From positions 3,286,001 through 3,350,000 of the forward strand of contig NZ_CP052860.1 of NCBI RefSeq assembly GCF_012935715.1: DNA of 64,000 bases. Reading direction: 5' to 3'. The notes beneath the pieces were generated by a model. That model saw only the letters and a program-made list of their open reading frames with translations. It was not told where the DNA came from and did not search any database. Below are positions 52,162 to 60,089 of the stretch, one piece after another. Source of the stretch: Pseudomonas sp. ADAK13. Lineage in GTDB: Bacteria > Pseudomonadota > Gammaproteobacteria > Pseudomonadales > Pseudomonadaceae. Both the position numbers and the translations under genes were made by a program. Each line of letters begins with the position of its first letter. Position 1 is the stretch's first letter.

Positions 52162-52686
52162 GTGTTGAGCACGACCGATATCGGTGGCCGCATGATCAAG
52201 GTCGACCACGCCGGCGAACATGGCGCGATCTGCATCTACAGCGGCCAACTGTTCATGGCACGCCTGGTTGCCCCTGGCCTGGTAGAGGAACTCAGGGAGC
52301 TGCGTTCCCACGAGTTGCGCCATCGCGCAGTGTTCCAGTCCGAATTGCAGCGCCGTGGCCGGCGGCGTTGCCGCAGCTACTGGCTATGCGGCCTCGGCGG
52401 CCTGGTATTGGGGTTGGTGACCGGGCTTTGCGGGCGCAAGGCGATCCTGGCCACCACCGTCGCGGTCGAAAGCGTGGTGCTCAAGCATTTGGCCCATCAA
52501 CTTCACGTTTTACGCGACAGCGACCCGCAAGCGGTGGTGGCGATTGCCTCGATTGTGGAAGAAGAGCAGCAGCACCATGACCAGTCGGCGGCGCAGATCG
52601 ACCCGCGCGATCCGTGGAGCCGGGCGTTGAACCCGGTGGTGACGGCCTGGACAGAGGCGGTGATCTGGATGGGCATGCGTTCGTGA
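52162..52686 (+). CDS. COQ7-family di-iron protein (demethoxyubiquinone hydroxylase-like)
   Basis: A 174-residue protein with the complete four-helix di-iron ligand set of COQ7: MIKVDHAGEHGA, LRSHELRHRAVF, AVESVVLKHLA and VEEEQQHHDQ. The core also has the hydrophobic membrane-facing helix LCGLGGLVLGLVTGL. The Pseudomonas primary Coq7 is normally about 211-215 residues and encoded elsewhere, so this is a probable paralogue. GTG 52162 has GAAGG 7 nt upstream; ATG 52147 is an alternative without SD. Overlaps the GNAT gene by 4 nt. Confidence 0.75.
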   Translation: MLSTTDIGGRMIKVDHAGEHGAICIYSGQLFMARLVAPGLVEELRELRSHELRHRAVFQSELQRRGRRRCRSYWLCGLGGLVLGLVTGLCGRKAILATTVAVESVVLKHLAHQLHVLRDSDPQAVVAIASIVEEEQQHHDQSAAQIDPRDPWSRALNPVVTAWTEAVIWMGMRS

Positions 52687-53222
52687 GTAACTGCAGTCTC
52701 ATCTCTGTCGTTATTAGGACCGCTATCTCTGAGGATGCAGCGTTTTTGCCTGCGATAGAAGCATCTGCGGCCCAATCCTTCCGCACCATCGAATCGTTGG
52801 GCTGGCTTGCCGATGCCGAGCTCATGAGTGTTGGGCGCCATCTGCAGGTCATCGCGTTGGGTACGTGTTGGGTGGCGGTGGATGCTACTGGCCAACTCCA
52901 GGGGTTCCTCAGTGCAGAGGTATTTGATGATGACCTGCACATCCATGAACTGTCAGTGGCGCAGGCCATGCAAGGCCGTGGCGCAGGGCGGCAATTGCTT
53001 GAAACCGTGATGAATGAAGCACGTTCGCGCCAGTTGCGGGGCGTCACCCTCACCACGTTTCGCGATGTGCCCTGGAACGCCCCGTTTTACCAGCGGCTGG
53101 GATTTCGGCAAGAGCACTCCCTGGCGCCGGATCATCGTTTGGCAGAGGCTTTGCGTGAGGAGTATCGTCACGGTTTTGCGCCGGGCAGTCGTTGCGCCAT
53201 GTCGTGGCAAATCACCACCTGA
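52683..53222 (+). CDS. GNAT-family N-acetyltransferase
   Basis: A 179-residue acetyltransferase. The acetyl-CoA loop is MQGRGAGRQLLETVMNEAR (R/QxxGxG/A), followed by GVTLTTFRDVPWNAPFYQRLGF, a typical GNAT end. GTG 52683 overlaps the stop of the COQ7-like gene (GTGA), and no independent SD is obvious, so translation depends on coupling. The substrate cannot be predicted. Confidence 0.85.
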   Translation: MSNCSLISVVIRTAISEDAAFLPAIEASAAQSFRTIESLGWLADAELMSVGRHLQVIALGTCWVAVDATGQLQGFLSAEVFDDDLHIHELSVAQAMQGRGAGRQLLETVMNEARSRQLRGVTLTTFRDVPWNAPFYQRLGFRQEHSLAPDHRLAEALREEYRHGFAPGSRCAMSWQITT

Positions 53223-53249
53223 ACCGGCACACCGGATGGAACGCTAGTT

Positions 53250-53633
53250 ATGAAGCACGTTGTTTTACTCACCCTTGCCTTGATGTCCGGTTTTGTCAGT
53301 GCCCAGGCAATGGCGGAAGGCGACGCCGAAGCCGGTGGAAAGTTATTCAGTAAAACCTGCGGCGGTTGCCATAGCGTCGGCGAAAACGCCCGGGGCGGTT
53401 TTGGACCTCAGCTCAACGGCATCATTGGCCGTCCGGCCGGGACCACCACTGACTATCAGTATTCAGATGCGATGAAGAACTCCGGCGTGGTCTGGACGCG
53501 GGACAAACTGGCCGCCTATATCGAGGCGCCGAAAAAGGTGGTGAGCGGCACCCGGATGATTTTCTGGGGGATCAGTGACCAGGAGAAGATCGATAACTTG
53601 TTGGCGTATCTTGCGACGTTTCAGGCGCAGTAA
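53250..53633 (+). CDS. Periplasmic class I cytochrome c
   Basis: A 127-residue c-type cytochrome. Signal peptide (HVVLLTLALMSGFVSAQAMA), heme motif CGGCH (about residues 37-41) in GKLFSKTCGGCHSVGENARGG, and axial Met in SGTRMIFWG. The fold resembles mitochondrial cytochrome c/c2 rather than Pseudomonas c551. It is a soluble electron carrier; the partner is not in the window. Its 3' end overlaps the end of the convergent AraC gene by 62 bp. Confidence 0.92.
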   Translation: MKHVVLLTLALMSGFVSAQAMAEGDAEAGGKLFSKTCGGCHSVGENARGGFGPQLNGIIGRPAGTTTDYQYSDAMKNSGVVWTRDKLAAYIEAPKKVVSGTRMIFWGISDQEKIDNLLAYLATFQAQ

Positions 53634-54555
53634 TGCAGGTTGATTGACGGCACGCATCCCGATAATGCCTCGGTGCCTTCCCAATCACTCGCTTGAAGGC
53701 ATTGCTGAACGCGCTTTCAGACCCGTACCCCAATGACTGCGCCAAGACCCCAACGGAAAGATTCCCCTCGCGCAACGCCCGTTGCGCAAGGCGCATGCGC
53801 CATTCGGTCAAGTACGTCAGCGGTGGCACGCCGGCGACGTTCTTGAAGTGTTGCGAAAAGGTGGTGCGCGACATTGCAGCGGCGGCAGCCAAGGCTTCCA
53901 GCGACCAGGCATTCCCCGGCTCGCTGTGCATCAAGCGCAGCGCGGGCGCCAGGCGCTTGTCGCTGACCGTGCGCAGCCAGCCTTCGGGTAATGCGCCCGA
54001 GGTTTCGACGTAAGCCCGCAGGATCTGGATAAACATCAACTGCGCCAGATGCGCCGATGCCAGGCTCGCCCCCAGCAAATTGGATTCGCCCTCATGAGCC
54101 AACTGGCCAAGCAGCCATTGCACGATTGCCGCTTGCGGCGCCGTGGCCCGCACGTGGATCAGGGGCGGGAGTGCATTGGCCAACAGCCCGCCACTTTCCG
54201 GGTCCAGGCGCACGTAGCCGCCGATTTGCACACAGCCCTGGCCGTCACCGATTTGCGGGAAGCGGCCGGCGTCAGCGAATAATTGCCGCGCTTCCAAAGG
54301 CGCTACCGACACATCGCCTGCAAGCACAAACGGGCGTTGCGCACTCAGCAGGAACACATCTCCCGCTTCAATCAATACCGGCGCTGGCTCGCCCTCGAGC
54401 CACAACCAGCACTGTCCTTTCACCACACCGAAAAACTTGATCTTGTCTGGCGCCGGAAAACGCAGGGCCCAGGCGCCGCCCGCGCTGAAACCGCCAGTCA
54501 TCACCGATTGGGCGTTCACGAAGGTGAGTATCTCGGAAAACGGATCGCTGTGCAT
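53572..54555 (-). CDS. AraC-family regulator with cupin sensor
   Basis: A 327-residue regulator. N-terminal cupin-like AraC_binding domain (GQCWLWLEGEPAPVLIEAGDVFLLSAQRPFVL in pieces) and two C-terminal helix-turn-helix motifs (WSLEALAAAAAMSRTTFSQHFK; VGVLAQSLGYGSESAFSNAFKRVIG). This type often controls an adjacent oxidoreductase; here an SDR gene is divergent 97 bp away and is the likely target. The last 62 bp overlap cytochrome c coding sequence, so the ~35-residue tail after the domain is unconserved-looking. Confidence 0.88.
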   Translation of the reverse strand: MHSDPFSEILTFVNAQSVMTGGFSAGGAWALRFPAPDKIKFFGVVKGQCWLWLEGEPAPVLIEAGDVFLLSAQRPFVLAGDVSVAPLEARQLFADAGRFPQIGDGQGCVQIGGYVRLDPESGGLLANALPPLIHVRATAPQAAIVQWLLGQLAHEGESNLLGASLASAHLAQLMFIQILRAYVETSGALPEGWLRTVSDKRLAPALRLMHSEPGNAWSLEALAAAAAMSRTTFSQHFKNVAGVPPLTYLTEWRMRLAQRALREGNLSVGVLAQSLGYGSESAFSNAFKRVIGKAPRHYRDACRQSTCITAPETSQDTPTSYRSSPGH

Positions 54556-54652
54556 ATTCGTACTTTCACGCAGGTAAACGGGATGTTCGAGTATTCAGAG
54601 TACGGCTTTCGGGGCGTAGCGTGGTAACCACACGTCTAATGGAGACTTTGTC

Positions 54653-55618
54653 ATGCCCACTGCACAAAACCCCATCCATAGCGGCTACGGCGCGGCGACT
54701 ACCGCCGCCGAAGTGATCCGAGGTGCCGACCTTTCCGGCAAGGTGGCGATTGTCACGGGCGGTTACTCCGGCATTGGCCTGGTCACCGCCCGCACGCTGG
54801 CTGCCGCTGGCGCCCACGTGATCGTCCCGGCCCGTGACCCGGCCAAGGCTCGCGCTGCACTCAACGCTTATCCACAGCTGCAACTTGAATCCCTGGACCT
54901 GATGGATGCCGGTTCCATCGACCAGTTTGCCGAGCGCGTTCTGGCGACAGGCCGCCCGTTGCACCTGCTGATCAACAACGCGGGCATCATGGCGCCACCG
55001 CTGAGCCGCAATGCACAGGGTTACGAGTCCCAGTTCGCCACTAATCACCTCGGGCATTTTCAGCTTACCCAGCGCCTGTGGCCAGCCCTGCAACGTGCCG
55101 AAGGTGCGCGGGTGGTGGCGTTGTCTTCACGGGGCCACGTACACGGCGCTGTCGATTTTGATGACTGGAACTTCGAGCGTCAGGCCTACGATCCATGGAA
55201 GGCCTACGGTCAGTCAAAAACCGCTAACGCGCTGTTCGCCGTGCATCTGGACACACTCGGCGCAGCCAGCGGTGTGAGGGCTTTTGCGGTTCATCCCGGC
55301 GGAATCATTACTGACCTTGTGCGGCACATGAAGGCAGAAGTCTTGCAGGCATCAGGCTACGTAGACGAGCACGGGCAACCGGTGATCGACCCCGAACGGA
55401 ATATGAAAACCCCGGAGCAAGGCGCAGCCACCAGTGTGTGGTGTGCGGTGAGCGAGCAGTTAGCGGGAATGGGCGGGGTGTATTGCGAGAACTGTGATGT
55501 GGCAGTTGCGGTGAGCGCGGAATCAGAAGAACAGCTGGGTGTCAGGCCGTGGGCGGTGGATGCCGAGTTGGCGCAACGGTTGTGGACGTTAAGTGAACAA
55601 TTGATCGGCGAACGCTAG
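54653..55618 (+). CDS. SDR oxidoreductase divergent from AraC gene
   Basis: A 321-residue extended-classical SDR similar to retinol-dehydrogenase-like reductases. TGGYSGIGL nucleotide-binding motif, LINNAGIMAPP, catalytic Ser in VALSSRGHVHG and Tyr/Lys in AYGQSKTANALF. GGAG lies upstream of ATG 54653. The neighbouring AraC gene suggests induction by the substrate. Such proteins act on diverse aldehydes or ketones; no specific substrate is claimed. Confidence 0.88.
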   Translation: MPTAQNPIHSGYGAATTAAEVIRGADLSGKVAIVTGGYSGIGLVTARTLAAAGAHVIVPARDPAKARAALNAYPQLQLESLDLMDAGSIDQFAERVLATGRPLHLLINNAGIMAPPLSRNAQGYESQFATNHLGHFQLTQRLWPALQRAEGARVVALSSRGHVHGAVDFDDWNFERQAYDPWKAYGQSKTANALFAVHLDTLGAASGVRAFAVHPGGIITDLVRHMKAEVLQASGYVDEHGQPVIDPERNMKTPEQGAATSVWCAVSEQLAGMGGVYCENCDVAVAVSAESEEQLGVRPWAVDAELAQRLWTLSEQLIGER

Positions 55619-55657
55619 GCCGCAGTGTGGGGTCAGCTCACTGACCCCATCGGCCCA

Positions 55658-56485
55658 TCAAGAACCCTGCGGCGTTTCCCCGCGCGCCAAACGCGCATTG
55701 ATATCGTCTATCACCGCCGGCAGTTCGACGATGGTATCGATCAGGTAATGCGGCCGGGAGCCTTCGAACATCTGGGCGATGCGCGCACGCTCCAGCGCCA
55801 ACTCTGCAGCGGGCAGCGCCTTGTATTGCTCGTAGGTCAAGCCCAGAGCGTTGCCCGAACAGGTCAACGCCACCGTCCACATGCCAGCGCTGCGGCCTTC
55901 CAGAATCCCGGGCCAGGTGTCGTCGACCTTCACGCAGGCGGCCACATCACTGATGCCCAGCGCAATCACGTTGGCCAACGCCTGCGCCGGATGCGGACGC
56001 CCGTTGGGCACTTCGTCAGTCGCCACCACATGGTCGGCGACGTAGCCATTCTGCCGTGCCAGCTCGACCACCTTGGCCATCACCACCGCCGGATAGCCCG
56101 AGCAGGAGCCAATCTTCAAGCCTTGGCCACGCAGGGTTTTGATTGCCTCAAGAGCACCGGGAATGACCGCTGAATGCAGCGCGATTTTCTCGATCTGCAA
56201 CGGCATGAAGCGTTCGTAGAGGGCCGTGACGTCCTCGTCGGTGGGCAGTCGATCAAACACCGCCCGATAACGCTCGGCAATATGCGGCAGGTTGCACAAG
56301 GTGCGGATGTGATCCCACTTGCCCATGCCCATCGGGCCGCGTGCTTCCTCCAGGGACACGGCAACGCCGAACTCGCCGAACGCCTCGACAAAAATCTGCG
56401 TGGGGGCGAAGGAGCCGAAGTCGACAACGGTGCCGGCCCAATCCAGGACCACGGCTTGCAGCTTGGAAGGTTGTTGGTAGTGCAT
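55658..56485 (-). CDS. phnX: Phosphonoacetaldehyde hydrolase PhnX
   Basis: HAD-superfamily C-P bond hydrolase: phosphonoacetaldehyde to acetaldehyde and phosphate via a Schiff base. It has 275 residues. Nucleophile Asp15 in [11 protein letters not shown] and Schiff-base Lys56 in [11 protein letters not shown] match the known enzymes (Asp12/Lys53 in Bacillus). Acidic cap and core motifs GSCSGYP and VKVDDTWPG follow. Last gene of a minus-strand operon: Fe-ADH, MFS, LysR, phnX. No phnW transaminase is present. Confidence 0.94.
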   Translation of the reverse strand: MHYQQPSKLQAVVLDWAGTVVDFGSFAPTQIFVEAFGEFGVAVSLEEARGPMGMGKWDHIRTLCNLPHIAERYRAVFDRLPTDEDVTALYERFMPLQIEKIALHSAVIPGALEAIKTLRGQGLKIGSCSGYPAVVMAKVVELARQNGYVADHVVATDEVPNGRPHPAQALANVIALGISDVAACVKVDDTWPGILEGRSAGMWTVALTCSGNALGLTYEQYKALPAAELALERARIAQMFEGSRPHYLIDTIVELPAVIDDINARLARGETPQGS

Positions 56486-56573
56486 GGCAAGTCTCCATTT
56501 TCAGGTGTGAGCAGGCCGTCCCTCTGCCGAAGAAGAGGTAAGCGCCTGGTGAGGGTTTAAACGGGTAAGGCGA

Positions 56574-57446
56574 TCAGGTGGCCGGGATCGGGCTGGCCTC
56601 GAACAGCTCCGCGATCATCGGTCGGTTGCGCCGGATGCCCAGGCAACACAAGTGGTAGTCGATGAAAAGCGGATGGTCGACGAAGGTGATCGGCGTGGTG
56701 CCCGGGGTTTCGGCGTATTCCACGGCGGACACAAAGCCGATGCCGATGCCCTTGGTGATGGCGTGCACGATGGCTTCACGACTGTTCAACTGCATCACGC
56801 AGTTCACGGCAATTCCCTGGCGCTTGCAGCTTTCTTCCACCAGTTGCCGGGTGCGTGAGCTTTTCTCGCGCATCACCCACTTTTCGCGGCTGATCTGTTC
56901 CACGTGCACCTCTTTCTGTTGCGCCCATGGGTGGTCATCGCGCACCACCGCAATAATCGGATAGCGCCGGTACAGCTGGGTATCGAAGCGCTGGTCGAAC
57001 TCCGAGAGGGCCAGGATTGCCACGTCGATATCGAAGTTGAAGAGCCGGTCCAGGGTTTCCTTTTCCGGGGAAAACGAGGTTTCCAGTTCGATGTCCGGGT
57101 GGCGCTGCATCAGTTCGTAAGTCAGGTTCATCGCAATCGGCGGCGACACCGCGCCCAGGCGCAACAACCCTGTCTTGCGCTGCTTGAAACTCTGCAACAG
57201 TTGCATGGCTTCATCCTCCTGGCCGAACAGCCCCTGGGTGATCCCGTAAAGGGCGTGCCCGGCCGCACTCATCTCGATAAACCGCCCGCGACGGTGGAAC
57301 AACTCCACCGAGAACTGCTTCTCCAAACCGTTGACCTGCTCGCTGACCGTCGGCTGGCCGACGCTCAGGTACTCGGCGGCGAGGGTGAAACTGCCGGTCT
57401 TCGCCACCGCATGAAACGAGCGCAGCCACTTGTGGTACTGGTACAT
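56574..57446 (-). CDS. LysR-family regulator in the phosphonate operon
   Basis: A 290-residue LysR protein: helix-turn-helix GSFTLAAEYLSVGQPTVSEQVNGLEKQF and effector domain (LLRLGAVSPPIAMNLTYELM). MYQYHKWLRSFHAVAKTGSF resembles regulators found beside 2-aminoethylphosphonate genes. It lies between the MFS gene (36 bp upstream) and phnX (88 bp downstream) on the same strand, so it appears to be part of the operon it regulates. Confidence 0.88.
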   Translation of the reverse strand: MYQYHKWLRSFHAVAKTGSFTLAAEYLSVGQPTVSEQVNGLEKQFSVELFHRRGRFIEMSAAGHALYGITQGLFGQEDEAMQLLQSFKQRKTGLLRLGAVSPPIAMNLTYELMQRHPDIELETSFSPEKETLDRLFNFDIDVAILALSEFDQRFDTQLYRRYPIIAVVRDDHPWAQQKEVHVEQISREKWVMREKSSRTRQLVEESCKRQGIAVNCVMQLNSREAIVHAITKGIGIGFVSAVEYAETPGTTPITFVDHPLFIDYHLCCLGIRRNRPMIAELFEASPIPAT

Positions 57447-57482
57447 AAAAAGTCCTGTTCCTGAGGTCCGCCGGGCCGGTCA

Positions 57483-58778
57483 TCAACGTCGGATAAACAA
57501 CGCCACCGCCGCGCTGCACAGGCAGGCCGAGGTCACGACGATGAAGATCAGCGAGGTATTGCCGGTACTGTCGAGCATACTGCCGATCAGCGGTTCCGCC
57601 AGGCCGGCGAACAGATAGGATGAGAAGTTCATCACGCCGGTGGCCGTACCCGCACGCTTGGCGCCGACCAGGTCCGGGCACAGCGCCCAGAAACTCGATG
57701 CCGGCCCGTACACAAAGAACCCGCAAAGGAACAATGCCACCAGGCCGATTGCGCTGTGGGGTGGCAGGCTCCACATCCACAGGCTGGTGGCGGCACCGAG
57801 GAACATGTAGAGCATGATCGCCAGGTAGCGTTTGGAGCCGAACAGCTTGTCCGAGACCCAACCATTGCTCAGGGCGCCGATGGCCATGCCCACCGGCAGG
57901 GCCACGGTGATCCACTTCGGATCGATCATGCTGTCGCCGCTTTTCCAGTTGGCGCCCAGGAAGTGCACCGGCACCCAGACGATCAGCCCGTAGCGGGCAG
58001 CGTTCTGGAAGCCCAGGGAGAGGGCGGCGATGATCAGGCGCGGGTTTTTCAGGACAGCCTTGTAGCGCTGTGCCGAGGTTTCGACTTCGCCGTGGGCCAC
58101 TTCATGATTCTTGTCTTCGGCGTTGGCCACGCCGGTATCGGCCAGGGGTTCGAAGCCCAGGTCCTGAGGCCGTTCCCGGGCTACCAGATAGAAGATGATG
58201 CCGCCTGCCAGCATCAAGAGTACCGGCAGGCGGAAGATCCAGCGCCACTCCAGTTGAAACACTTCCAGCACCACGATCGAGGTCACATACGACAGGACCG
58301 AGGCGCAGCCGGCGGCGAACACATAAAAGCCGTACACCTTGCCGCGCTCACCGGCGCTCCACCAATTGGAAATCAGCCGGCTGCCGGGCGCCCAACCGAG
58401 GGCCTGGAAGTAACCGTTGATGCCCCACGGCAGGATCAACCCGGCAAAGCCGCTGGCGAAACTGGTGACCCAGTTGGCCCCGCAGGACAGCACCGCGCCC
58501 AGGGTCATGATGCGCCGCCCGCCGAACTTGTCGGCGAGGTTGCCGTTGATGGCCTGTCCAATCGCATAGGCCCAGAGCATGGCGGCCGAGGCCCAGCCGA
58601 GGGTTTCCTTGGTCAGGCCGAACTCGGCCTGGATCCCGGGGATGGCAAAACCGAAGGTCTGGCGACCGGTATAGAAAAACAGATAACAAAACATCGCCGC
58701 CAGCAGCATGCGCCACTGGGCAACACGGAAAGACGAGGTACGGACGGCAGGAACAGGCAGCACGTGTGCACGATTCAT
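57483..58778 (-). CDS. MFS transporter of the phosphonate operon (GlpT/UhpT-like)
   Basis: A 431-residue 12-helix transporter of the organophosphate:phosphate antiporter type: FFYTGRQTFGFAIPGIQ in helix 1, NGNLADKFGGRRIM loop, GWAPGSRLISNWWSAGERGKVYG (the OPA-type signature region) and a central loop at about 205-240. The OPA family exchanges phosphorylated organic compounds for phosphate, so uptake of a phosphonate is the sensible role next to phnX and an Fe-ADH. The exact substrate is inferred. Confidence 0.85.
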   Translation of the reverse strand: MNRAHVLPVPAVRTSSFRVAQWRMLLAAMFCYLFFYTGRQTFGFAIPGIQAEFGLTKETLGWASAAMLWAYAIGQAINGNLADKFGGRRIMTLGAVLSCGANWVTSFASGFAGLILPWGINGYFQALGWAPGSRLISNWWSAGERGKVYGFYVFAAGCASVLSYVTSIVVLEVFQLEWRWIFRLPVLLMLAGGIIFYLVARERPQDLGFEPLADTGVANAEDKNHEVAHGEVETSAQRYKAVLKNPRLIIAALSLGFQNAARYGLIVWVPVHFLGANWKSGDSMIDPKWITVALPVGMAIGALSNGWVSDKLFGSKRYLAIMLYMFLGAATSLWMWSLPPHSAIGLVALFLCGFFVYGPASSFWALCPDLVGAKRAGTATGVMNFSSYLFAGLAEPLIGSMLDSTGNTSLIFIVVTSACLCSAAVALFIRR

Positions 58779-58871
58779 GATGTTTTCCTTATTGTTATTC
58801 GCCCCGGCGACCGCAGCCGCAGGGGGGCACTCTTGATAGGTGCAACAGGAAACGACCGAATTACGGTGAGT

Positions 58872-59963
58872 CTAGGCCGCTTGCGCGCCGATGAAGTTCT
58901 TGCCGCGTGCGCCTTGCAGGGCGAAGCGGATCATCGCTTCGGCTTCGCTGGCATTCACGCCGTAGTCGGCAAATTCGGTCTTCACGTCCAGGCTGTGGAG
59001 GAAGTCGCGCAACTGCGCCTGGGCCTGGTGCAGGTCGGTGCCGAATACCCGTTGCAGGGTGCGGTCCCGCGCGGCGTCATGCCCCCACGCCAGGCCCAGC
59101 ACCAGCGGCAAGGTGAAGGAACAGGCGATGCCGTGGGGCAGGCCGTGGTGCAGGGTCATCTCGTAGGAGATGGAGTGGGCGAGGGCGGTCTTGGTATTGG
59201 AAAAGGCCAGGCCGGCTTTCAGTGCCGCCAACGCCATCCGTGAGCGTAATTCCTGATTGCCGAGATCACGCCGCAAGCGCGGCAGGCATTCCAGGATGTC
59301 TTCGATGGCGGAGATGGCGAAGGTGTCCGAGACCGGGTTGGCGTTGATATTCCAGATCGACTCCAGTGCATGGGACAAGGCATCCAGGCCGGTAGAGACG
59401 GTGACGCCACCCGGTACCGTCAGCATCAACTGCGGGTCGATGATCGCCACTTTCGGCCAGGTGCAGTCCAGGTGCAGCGAGTATTTCTTGAGGCTGGCGG
59501 AATCCCAGATCGTCGCCCATGGCGTGACTTCGCTGCCGGTGCCGGCGGTGGTCGGTGCGGCAATCAATTGCTTGTGGCGGGCCGGCACGAAAGGTTTGCC
59601 GGTGGCCAGCAGCGCCAGCAATTCGTCGAAATCCCCCGACTCGGTGCCGACGATCAGCGCCTTGGCCGTATCGATCGCACTGCCGCCGCCAACGGCGACC
59701 ACCACCTGACAATCACCGGCCTGCTCCCAGAAGTGCTCGTACGTGTCGCGCAGTTGGGCCACGTCGGGGTTGGGTTGCACATCTTCGATCACATACACGA
59801 GGCGGTCACCCAGCAGGGTCTGGATGCGGTCTACCAAACCGAGCCCACGGGCTTCGGGGAAGGTCACGAGGGCGACGCGCTGGCCTTCGGTGAGGGCGGC
59901 AAGTTCTTGCAGGCAGCCCCAGCCGAAGCGGGTGTCTACCGGGTTGTGGAATCGGGCAGTCAT
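58872..59963 (-). CDS. Iron-dependent alcohol dehydrogenase (phosphonoacetaldehyde reductase-like)
   Basis: A 363-residue group III ADH. NAD-binding VAVGGGSAIDTAKAL and PTTAGTGSEVT; metal ligands in STGLDALSHALES (Asp, His) and LHHGLPHGIACSF (His, His). Similar to PhpC-type enzymes that interconvert phosphonoacetaldehyde and 2-hydroxyethylphosphonate. First gene of the phnX operon, so it may oxidise 2-hydroxyethylphosphonate to the PhnX substrate. Alternatively it could reduce the acetaldehyde released by PhnX. Confidence 0.85.
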   Translation of the reverse strand: MTARFHNPVDTRFGWGCLQELAALTEGQRVALVTFPEARGLGLVDRIQTLLGDRLVYVIEDVQPNPDVAQLRDTYEHFWEQAGDCQVVVAVGGGSAIDTAKALIVGTESGDFDELLALLATGKPFVPARHKQLIAAPTTAGTGSEVTPWATIWDSASLKKYSLHLDCTWPKVAIIDPQLMLTVPGGVTVSTGLDALSHALESIWNINANPVSDTFAISAIEDILECLPRLRRDLGNQELRSRMALAALKAGLAFSNTKTALAHSISYEMTLHHGLPHGIACSFTLPLVLGLAWGHDAARDRTLQRVFGTDLHQAQAQLRDFLHSLDVKTEFADYGVNASEAEAMIRFALQGARGKNFIGAQAA

Positions 59964-60089
59964 GGCGGGTTCCTGGTTTTTGTTATTGGAAGTGGCGCCA
60001 TAGTCGGGGACGGTGAGAGGGACCTCAAATCGATAGATTGGGGGGATGGATTGGCTGGGCCGATAGTAAGGCCCAGCCGCGGGGTACCT

